7,323 bases of DNA from Polaromonas sp. (GTDB taxonomy: Bacteria; Pseudomonadota; Gammaproteobacteria; Burkholderiales; Burkholderiaceae_C): positions 1 through 7,323 of the forward strand of contig JACMQR010000307.1 of the NCBI GenBank assembly GCA_014376885.1, written 5' to 3'. Below are positions 1 to 7,323 of this stretch, in pieces (within the stretch, counting starts at the first letter, position 1; the number at the start of each line of letters is the position of its first letter). Made by a program: the position numbers and the translations under genes. Below the pieces are notes generated by a model. That model was not told the origin of the DNA. It did no database searches and saw only the letters and a program-made list of their open reading frames with translations.

Positions 1-567
1 GGCAGCCGGAAATCGGAAATCGAGTACCTTGCCTTGCGATTCTTTCAGGCTGCAGCGCTTGTTCTGCGGGCGCATCCAGCTATCAAATTCATAGTTCCGG
101 CGATTCCTGCGCTGAAAAGCCGGATCGAGCAGCTGGCCAGTGAAGCCGGCGTTCGGGCTGCCGTAGAAATCGTCGAAGGCCAGTCGCACACCGTGCTGGC
201 AGCCTGCGATGTCACCCTGATCGCCAGCGGCACGGCCACGCTGGAGGCCGCGCTGTTCAAGCGGCCGATGGTGATTGCCTACCGCATGCACTGGCTGTCC
301 TGGCAGATCATGCGGCGCAAGCAGCTGCAGCCCTGGGTGGGCCTGCCGAACATTTTGTGCCGCGATTTTGTCGTGCCTGAACTGCTTCAGGATGCGGCCT
401 CGCCCGAAGCGCTGGCCGAGGCGCTGCTCGAATGGATCGACGCCAAATCGGCGGCCCCGGAAAAATTCAGGGCTGTCGAGCAGCGATTCACCCAGCTGCA
501 TGACGAGCTGCAGCAAGACACCCGCCAACTGGCCACCGATGCAATCGAGAAAATTTTTGAAATCTGA
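1..567 (+). CDS. lpxB: Lipid-A-disaccharide synthase, 3' part (5' end outside window)
   Basis: This is the C-terminal 188 residues of LpxB, a GT19 glycosyltransferase. It joins UDP-2,3-diacylglucosamine and lipid X into the lipid A disaccharide at the inner membrane. The frame is open from base 1 and begins GSRKSEI, matching the family's LPGSRxxEI nucleotide-sugar-binding segment, so the gene is cut by the window edge and not truncated. Further family marks are [10 protein letters not shown] (about codons 69-78), then a [10 protein letters not shown] stretch and [18 protein letters not shown], the conserved C-terminal acceptor/membrane-facing region. The stop is TGA at 565-567. rnhB starts inside its 3' end, which suggests one operon. 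In many betaproteobacteria this gene follows lpxD-fabZ-lpxA; that upstream part is not visible here. Identification is by motif and is secure for the family. Confidence 0.95.
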   Translation, partial: GSRKSEIEYLALRFFQAAALVLRAHPAIKFIVPAIPALKSRIEQLASEAGVRAAVEIVEGQSHTVLAACDVTLIASGTATLEAALFKRPMVIAYRMHWLSWQIMRRKQLQPWVGLPNILCRDFVVPELLQDAASPEALAEALLEWIDAKSAAPEKFRAVEQRFTQLHDELQQDTRQLATDAIEKIFEI

Positions 568-1156
568 GCAAACCGTTTTTTTGTGGGACGCGCCCGGCTT
601 GACCGCCGGCGTGGACGAAGCCGGCCGCGGGCCACTGGCCGGGCCGGTCGTGGCGGCAGCCGTCATCCTGGACCCGTCTAAGCCCATCGCCGGCCTGGCG
701 GATTCGAAGAAACTCACCGCCCTGCGGCGCGAAAAGCTCTATGACGAAATCCAGGCCAAGGCCCTGTGCTGCTCGATCGCGCTGGCGACGGTGGAAGAAA
801 TCGACCGCCTGAACATCCTGCAGGCGACCCTCTTGGCCATGAAGCGGGCGGTGGAAAGCCTGCGGCTCAAGCCGGCCAAGGTGCTGGTCGATGGCAACCA
901 GCTGCCCCGGCTGCTGATCCTGGCCGAGGCGATTGTCAAGGGCGATGCGCTTGTTCCGGCCATTTCGGCGGCCTCCATCCTGGCCAAGGTGTACCGCGAC
1001 CGCTGGTGCGGCGCGTACGACCTGGAGTTTCCGCAGTACGGGTTTGCCGGCCACAAGGGCTATGGCACGGCGGCGCACCTGGCCGCGCTGCGCCAGCATG
1101 GTGCTTGTCCGCAGCACCGGCGCTCGTTCGCGCCGGTGGCCGGGGTGCTGCGATGA
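539..1156 (+). CDS. rnhB: Ribonuclease HII
   Basis: RNase HII removes ribonucleotides embedded in DNA and RNA of RNA-DNA hybrids in the cytoplasm. From ATG 539 the protein has 205 residues (E. coli 198). The metal-binding DEDD set is visible: D26 and E27 in [13 protein letters not shown]118 in LVDGNQ and D136 in [17 protein letters not shown]. These match E. coli D16/E17/D108/D126 with a constant offset of 10. The GRG motif (29-31), which reads the RNA-DNA junction, is present, as is the C-terminal HKGYGT...HRRSFAPV block. The start is uncertain. ATG 539 has no clear ribosome site and overlaps lpxB by 29 nt. TTG 557 has GAG 7 nt upstream, overlaps by 11 nt and would give 199 residues. The stop overlaps the next start (ATGA at 1153-1156), so the three genes are probably coupled. 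Confidence 0.95.
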   Translation: MQSRKFLKSEQTVFLWDAPGLTAGVDEAGRGPLAGPVVAAAVILDPSKPIAGLADSKKLTALRREKLYDEIQAKALCCSIALATVEEIDRLNILQATLLAMKRAVESLRLKPAKVLVDGNQLPRLLILAEAIVKGDALVPAISAASILAKVYRDRWCGAYDLEFPQYGFAGHKGYGTAAHLAALRQHGACPQHRRSFAPVAGVLR

Positions 1157-1944
1157 GCGGCGGCTTTTCTGTTCCCGTCACGCATGTTTCGTCACGCGAC
1201 AACCTGCTGGTCAAGGACCTGCACCGCCTGTCGCAGGACAACACCGCTTACCGCAAGCAGGGGCGCATCTGGCTGGAGGGCGACCACCTGTGCCGCGCCG
1301 CGCTGGCCAAAGGCCTGAAGCCGGTGATGGCTGTGTTTTCAGAGTCTTTCTGGCCCCTGGCGCAAGCCCAGTGGGTACAAGCAGCTATGAAAAACATCGT
1401 GATTGCCGATGCGCTGCTGCCCGAGATCAGCGGCCTGGAATCGCCGGCGCGCATGGGCTTCGTGATGGAGCTGCCCGCCATGCCCGAACTCCAGCCCGGC
1501 GCGGCGTCGGTCATTTTGGACCGGGTGCAGGATGCCGGCAATGTCGGCTCCATCCTGCGCAGCGCGGCGGCCTTTGGCTTTGGCCAGGTCATTGCGCTCA
1601 AGGGAACGGCGGCGCTGTGGTCGCCCAAGGTGCTGCGCGCCGGCATGGGCGCGCATTTTGCGCTGCGCCTGATCGAAGGCGTCGAGCCCGACGCCCTGGC
1701 CGCGCTGACGGTGCCGATTGTCGTGACCAGTTCGCACCACGGCAGTTTTTTGCATCAGCAAAAATTGCCCATGCCCTGCGCCTGGGCCCTGGGCCACGAA
1801 GGGCAGGGCGTGAGCCGCGAGTTGATGGACCGGGCCTGCCTGCAGATGCGCATCGACCAGCCCGGCGGCGAGGAGTCGCTGAATGTGGCCGCTGCTGCCG
1901 CTATTTGCCTCTATGCGAGTTCGGTCTCTATGCAAGCTCGCTGA
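1153..1944 (+). CDS. SpoU/TrmH-family RNA 2'-O-ribose methyltransferase
   Basis: A 263-residue SPOUT-class enzyme predicted to transfer a methyl group from S-adenosylmethionine to a ribose 2'-OH in rRNA or tRNA. The N-terminal ~100 residues ([12 protein letters not shown]..., [13 protein letters not shown]) resemble the substrate-binding domain of this family. The C-terminal knotted domain shows motif 1, [20 protein letters not shown] with N130 and R136; motif 2, [13 protein letters not shown]; and motif 3, [10 protein letters not shown] with E216 followed by [17 protein letters not shown] with S242 and N244. The start ATG 1153 lies in the ATGA overlap with rnhB. The exact RNA target cannot be read from sequence; RlmB-like 23S G2251 methylation is one option, so no symbol is given. 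The C-terminus after LYASS is unusual because of a 17-nt tandem duplication (see findings). Confidence 0.93.
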   Translation: MSGGFSVPVTHVSSRDNLLVKDLHRLSQDNTAYRKQGRIWLEGDHLCRAALAKGLKPVMAVFSESFWPLAQAQWVQAAMKNIVIADALLPEISGLESPARMGFVMELPAMPELQPGAASVILDRVQDAGNVGSILRSAAAFGFGQVIALKGTAALWSPKVLRAGMGAHFALRLIEGVEPDALAALTVPIVVTSSHHGSFLHQQKLPMPCAWALGHEGQGVSRELMDRACLQMRIDQPGGEESLNVAAAAAICLYASSVSMQAR

Positions 1945-1970
1945 TCTGGTTTTTCAAATAGCTGAGCAGC
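1891..1970. repeat. Inverted repeat spanning the methyltransferase stop codon
   Basis: The left arm, gctgct-gcc-gctatttg (1891-1907), is complementary to the right arm, caaatagc-tg-agcagc (1955-1970). This gives 8 bp plus 6 bp separated by a 3/2-nt internal loop, around a 47-nt loop holding the 17-nt duplication. The pairing is directly visible. The function is unknown; it could be an RNA 3'-end structure or a trace of an interspersed repeat. Confidence 0.5.
1909..1942 (+). repeat. 17-nt imperfect tandem duplication at methyltransferase 3' end
   Basis: The segment ctctatgcgagttcg (1909-1923) is repeated as ctctatgcaagctcg (1926-1940) at a period of 17 nt, with 13 of 15 bases identical. Because 17 is not a multiple of 3, the second copy is read in another frame in the annotated gene (VSMQAR, then stop). 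In the +3 frame it again spells LYASS and continues LIWFFK to a TAG at 1959-1961. This fits a duplication that displaced the original C-terminal tail (inference). Confidence 0.7.
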
Positions 1971-1985
1971 AGAGCTGCGAATTTT
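1966..1985 (+). terminator. Weak candidate terminator after the lpxB-rnhB-methyltransferase operon
   Basis: A perfect 5-bp GC-rich hairpin, gcagc-AGA-gctgc (1966-1978), is followed by GAATTTTC. The stem is short and the T run has only four bases, so intrinsic termination would be inefficient. It lies 22 nt after the methyltransferase stop and upstream of the carA promoter candidate, where a terminator would be expected. Its left arm overlaps the right arm of the larger 1891-1970 inverted repeat, so the two folds exclude each other. Confidence 0.3.
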
Positions 1986-1993
1986 CAAGCCAG

Positions 1994-2078
1994 GGCCGCG
2001 GAACTGGCTTCGCCAGGCCGCAGGCGCAGCGGCCCCCTCGGGGGGCAGCGCAGTACGCGAAGCGACAAGCGTGGGGGC
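1994..2078. repeat. GC-rich REP-like palindromic element
   Basis: This is a cluster of short palindromes between the methyltransferase and the carA promoter. The first is CGG-aa-CTGGC-ttc-GCCAG-g-CCG (1999-2020). The second is gccccc-TCG-gggggc (2032-2046), a perfect 6-bp stem. The third is the small cgc-gaa-gcg (2056-2064). The element ends in gtgggggc (2071-2078), whose gggggc can replace 2041-2046 as partner of 2032-2037. No T tract follows, so it does not look like an intrinsic terminator. From memory, very similar 'CCCCCTCGGGGGGCAGCG...GCGTGGGGGC' units recur between genes in Polaromonas, Acidovorax and Rhodoferax. Copy number cannot be seen from one window. Confidence 0.6.
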
Positions 2079-2093
2079 GATATAATCAGTGGC
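2058..2093 (+). promoter_or_regulatory. Candidate carAB promoter with perfect TATAAT -10 box
   Basis: TATAAT at 2081-2086 is a perfect sigma-70 -10 hexamer, expected to start transcription near 2092-2094 and give a leader of about 128 nt before carA. The positions where a -35 box should be (about 2057-2064, inside the REP-like element) hold no good TTGACA match, and there is no extended -10 TG. The promoter may therefore be weak, activator-dependent, or dependent on the repeat sequence. I saw no clear ArgR box. The -10 box is seen directly; promoter activity is inferred. Confidence 0.5.
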
Positions 2094-2108
2094 TTTTCAA
2101 AACACAGC

Positions 2109-2198
2109 TTCGCCCAAGCGCACAAAAAGCCTACCCCATCCACAAAAGCCGCCTGCAAGCGTCCGAAAAAGACGCTCTTCTGTGCACGCTTGGGCGAA
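2109..2198 (+). promoter_or_regulatory. Structured carA leader: 12-bp inverted repeat with inner hairpins
   Basis: ttcgcccaagcg (2109-2120) pairs perfectly with cgcttgggcgaa (2187-2198). The stem continues with caca (2121-2124) and tgtg (2181-2184) after a 2-nt bulge. Inside the loop, agcgtc (2158-2163) pairs with gacgct (2171-2176). A competing 7-bp pairing, caagcgt (2156-2162) with acgcttg (2186-2192), would break both the long stem and the inner hairpin. The base of the long stem ends 12 nt before the carA Shine-Dalgarno (2211-2214). This is the arrangement of a leader RNA that could control carAB expression, but no T tract, ATG-initiated leader peptide or known riboswitch class is recognisable. 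Confidence 0.5.
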
Positions 2199-2210
2199 CC
2201 GACATCAACC

Positions 2211-2214
2211 GGAG
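2211..2214 (+). promoter_or_regulatory. Ribosome binding site deciding the GTG start of carA
   Basis: GGAG lies 6 nt before GTG 2221. No other in-frame start (GTG 2089, GTG 2182) has such a site, so this motif fixes the start. It lies 12 nt downstream of the leader inverted repeat and is not itself paired in that stem. Confidence 0.7.
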
Positions 2215-2220
2215 AACCCA

Positions 2221-3394
2221 GTGCTCTTGTCTCTACAGGGAACCCCCGCACCAGCCCAGCCCGCCATCTTGGCGCTTGCCGACGGCACCGTTTTCATCGG
2301 CAACTCGATTGGCGCTGCCGGCTCGACCACCGGCGAAGTGGTGTTCAACACCGCCATGACCGGCTACCAGGAAATCCTGACCGACCCGAGCTATTGCCAG
2401 CAGATCGTCACCCTGACTTATCCGCACATTGGCAACTACGGCATCAATGCCGAGGATGTCGAAGCCAGCCAGGTGCACGCCGCCGGCCTGATCATCAAGG
2501 ACCTGCCGCTGATCGCGTCGAACTTTCGCGCCTCGATGACGCTGGCCGAGTACCTGGTGCGTGAAAGCATCGTGGCGATTGCCGGCATCGACACCCGGCA
2601 ATTGACGCGCCATCTGCGCCTGCACGGCGCGCAAAACGGCTGCATCCTGGCGCTGCCAGCCGGCCAGGCAATGAGCCAGGCGGCCATCGACACAGCGGTG
2701 GCCACGGCCAAGGCTGCTCCCAGCATGGACGGCCTCGACCTGGCCAGGGTGGTGTCGGTCAAGCACGCCTACGAATGGACCCAGACCGAGTGGCAGCTCG
2801 GCTCGGGCCATGGCGTGCAGATCACGCCAAAATTTCATGTTGTCGCCTTCGATTTCGGCGTGAAAAAGAACATCCTGCGCATGGTCGCCGAGCGCGGCGC
2901 GCGCATCACCGTGGTGCCGGCGCAAACCTCGGCAGCTGACGTGTTGAAACTCAAGCCGGACGGCATCTTCCTGGCCAACGGCCCGGGCGATCCGCAGGCC
3001 TGCGACTACGCGATCGAGGCGGTGCGCGAGCTGATCGAAACCAACATTCCGACCTTCGGCATCTGCCTGGGGCACCAGATCATGGCGCTGGCCGGCGGTG
3101 CGAAAACCTTCAAGATGAAGTTCGGCCACCACGGCGCGAATCATCCGGTCAAAGACCTGGACAGCGGCCGCGTCAGCATCACCAGCCAGAACCATGGGTT
3201 CGCGGTCGATGAGGCCACGCTGCCAGCCAACCTGCGGCCGACGCACATCAGCCTGTTCGACGGCACGCTGCAAGGCCTGGCGCGCACCGACAAGCCGGCG
3301 TTCTGTTTCCAGGGGCACCCTGAAGCATCGCCTGGTCCCCATGACATTTCCTACCTGTTCGACCGCTTCACAGCACTGATGGAGCAACACAAAC

Positions 3395-3402
<8 letters not shown>
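2221..3402 (+). CDS. carA: Carbamoyl-phosphate synthase small (glutaminase) subunit
   Basis: CarA hydrolyses glutamine and passes the ammonia through a tunnel to CarB, giving cytoplasmic carbamoyl phosphate for pyrimidine and arginine synthesis. The protein has 393 residues (E. coli 382). The N-terminal small-chain domain (about 15-150) includes [33 protein letters not shown] and [13 protein letters not shown]. The C-terminal class I amidotransferase domain (about 205-385) has the nucleophile C282 in FGICLGHQ and the H366/E368 pair in [12 protein letters not shown], at the E. coli positions (C269, H353, E355) plus 13. The start is GTG 2221, chosen because GGAG at 2211-2214 lies 6 nt upstream and the sequence MLLSLQGT follows; the frame is open further upstream but lacks a better site. 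It overlaps carB by 8 nt, so the two subunits are probably made together. Confidence 0.97.
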
Positions 3403-6637
<3,235 letters not shown>

Positions 6638-6657
6638 CGGTCAGGCTAAACACCTGC

Positions 6658-6684
6658 TTGACGGCACGAGACTTGGTTTAAACT
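6658..6684 (+). promoter_or_regulatory. Weak candidate greA promoter
   Basis: TTGACG at 6658-6663 matches five of six -35 bases. The best -10 partner is TAAACT at 6679-6684 (four of six) with a short 15-nt spacer. A second -10 candidate, TTTAAT at 6701-6706, would start transcription inside the hairpin that follows. Either would let greA be expressed apart from carAB. Evidence is weak. Confidence 0.3.
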
Positions 6685-6708
6685 AAAAACCCCAAGACGG
6701 TTTAATAC

Positions 6709-6744
6709 GCCGCCGCCAGGTGACTGGTGGCGGCTTCGCATTTT
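6709..6744 (+). terminator. Strong GNRA-capped hairpin in the carB-greA spacer
   Basis: gccgccgccag (6709-6719) pairs with ctggtggcggc (6724-6734) over 11 bp with one G-U wobble, closed by a GTGA loop (GNRA type). It is followed by ttcgcatttt, a T-rich but interrupted tail. The stem is strong enough to end carAB transcripts, at least partly. It lies only 23 nt before the greA start, so it would also sit in the leader of any transcript entering greA and could act as an attenuator. Pairing is seen directly; termination is inferred. Confidence 0.5.
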
Positions 6745-6757
6745 GCAGGACATGAAC

Positions 6758-7234
6758 ATGGCAACCTTACCGATCACCAAGCGCGGCGCTGAAAAGCTCA
6801 AGGCCGAATTGCACAACCTCAAGACGGTTCAGCGCCCCTGGGTCATCAATGCGATTTCCGAGGCGCGCGCCCAGGGCGACCTGAGCGAGAACGCCGAATA
6901 CGAAGTCGCCAAGGACCGCCAGGGCTTCATCGAGGGCCGTATCCAGGAGGTCGAAGGCAAGCTGTCGGCCGCCCAGATCATTGACCCGTCCACCTTCGAG
7001 GCCGGCACCCGGGTGGTGTTCGGCTCGACCGTGAAGCTCGAAGACGAAGCCACCGGCGAAAGCGTCACCTACCAGATCGTCGGCGAGGACGAAGCCGACA
7101 TCAAGCTGGGCCTGGTCAACATCGGCTCACCCATTGCCCGGGCCCTGATCGGCAAGGACGCAGGCGACAGCGCCGAAGTGCAGGCGCCCGGCGGCATCCG
7201 GCGCTACGAGATCGTGACCGTCAGCTACCTCTGA
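6758..7234 (+). CDS. greA: Transcription elongation factor GreA
   Basis: GreA enters the RNA polymerase secondary channel and stimulates cleavage of backtracked RNA, rescuing stalled elongation complexes. The protein has 158 residues, the same as E. coli. The N-terminal coiled coil (1 to ~75) carries the acidic tip in QGDLSENAEYEVAKDRQGF, with D41 and E44 at the E. coli positions. The C-terminal FKBP-like domain (~80-158) has RVVFGSTVKLED, YQIVGEDEADIK, the SPIARALIGK block and APGGIRRYEIVTVSYL. ATG 6758 is chosen because AGGA (6747-6750) is 7 nt upstream and MATLPITKRGAEKLK is the usual family start. The ATG at 6752 is only 1 nt from that site. The start follows a strong hairpin, and the stop TGA shares its last base with the next gene's ATG. 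Confidence 0.97.
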   Translation: MATLPITKRGAEKLKAELHNLKTVQRPWVINAISEARAQGDLSENAEYEVAKDRQGFIEGRIQEVEGKLSAAQIIDPSTFEAGTRVVFGSTVKLEDEATGESVTYQIVGEDEADIKLGLVNIGSPIARALIGKDAGDSAEVQAPGGIRRYEIVTVSYL

Positions 7235-7323
7235 TGCAGCGGCCGGTGCGTTGGCGCATTGGCCTGCTGGCGGCCGCGCTCTGGTGGGGCAGCTTGACGG
7301 CCTTGGGCCTGGTGGTCGTTCCC
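7234..7323 (+). CDS. DUF4149-like membrane protein, 5' part (3' end outside window)
   Basis: The first 30 codons from ATG 7234, which overlaps the greA stop (TGATG) by one base, read on with no stop to the window edge. The peptide MQRPVRWRIGLLAAALWWGS continues into LTALGLVVVP: a short basic N-terminus, then one hydrophobic membrane segment of about 20 residues. WWGSLTALGLVVVP resembles the start of DUF4149 proteins, which from memory often follow greA in Comamonadaceae. No clear ribosome site is visible, so translation is probably coupled to greA. The function of the family is unknown. Assignment is from a short fragment and is moderate. Confidence 0.7.
   Translation, partial: MQRPVRWRIGLLAAALWWGSLTALGLVVVP

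Noticed and set aside
933..1961. A + strand frame covering rnhB and the methyltransferase
   Set aside because: The translation is low-complexity and R/A/G-rich, overlapping two well-supported genes. Only its last 12 codons are of interest, as the likely displaced ending of the methyltransferase.
2032..2046. gccccc-TCG-gggggc as a Rho-independent terminator
   Set aside because: It is followed by cagcgcagta with no T tract, and it lies within a multi-palindrome repeat.
2089..2220. Upstream in-frame GTG starts for carA (2089 and 2182)
   Set aside because: Neither has a ribosome site, GTG 2089 lies at or before the predicted transcription start, and the extra residues do not resemble CarA. GTG 2221 has GGAG 6 nt upstream.
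6743..6757. TTG 6743 or ATG 6752 as the start of greA
   Set aside because: The only good ribosome site (AGGA 6747-6750) is correctly spaced for ATG 6758, and the E. coli D41/E44 numbering fits exactly from there.

Overview
The window is about 62% G+C by eye. It carries ordinary chromosomal housekeeping genes, all on the + strand and tightly packed. Gene order, protein sequences and an interspersed GC-rich repeat suggest a betaproteobacterium of the family Comamonadaceae, possibly Polaromonas or a relative. That placement comes from memory of these families, not from a search.

Region 1 (1-1944) is the end of a lipid A / RNA-processing operon. It holds the 3' part of lpxB (lipid A disaccharide synthase), then rnhB (ribonuclease HII), then a SpoU/TrmH-family 2'-O-methyltransferase. 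The genes overlap or share start/stop bases (29 nt and 4 nt), so they are probably co-transcribed and translationally coupled.

Region 2 (1945-2220) is the only sizeable spacer and the most interesting stretch. It holds a weak terminator-like hairpin, a GC-rich REP-like palindromic element, a perfect TATAAT box directly after that element, and a leader of about 128 nt before carA. The leader contains a 12-bp perfect inverted repeat and competing inner hairpins, as expected of a regulated 5' UTR.

Region 3 (2221-6637) is carA-carB, overlapping by 8 nt. They encode the glutaminase and synthetase subunits of carbamoyl-phosphate synthase, which supplies the pyrimidine and arginine pathways. Key catalytic and allosteric residues are present at expected positions.

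Region 4 (6638-7323) is a short spacer with a strong GNRA-capped hairpin just before greA (transcript cleavage factor), then the first 30 codons of a DUF4149-like membrane protein that starts on the last base of the greA stop codon.

I see no mobile gene, CRISPR, phage, toxin-antitoxin or RNA gene, and no undescribed multi-gene system. The points worth checking are regulatory or micro-evolutionary: the carA leader, the repeat next to the carA promoter, a 17-nt tandem duplication that shifts the end of the methyltransferase, and the greA leader hairpin.
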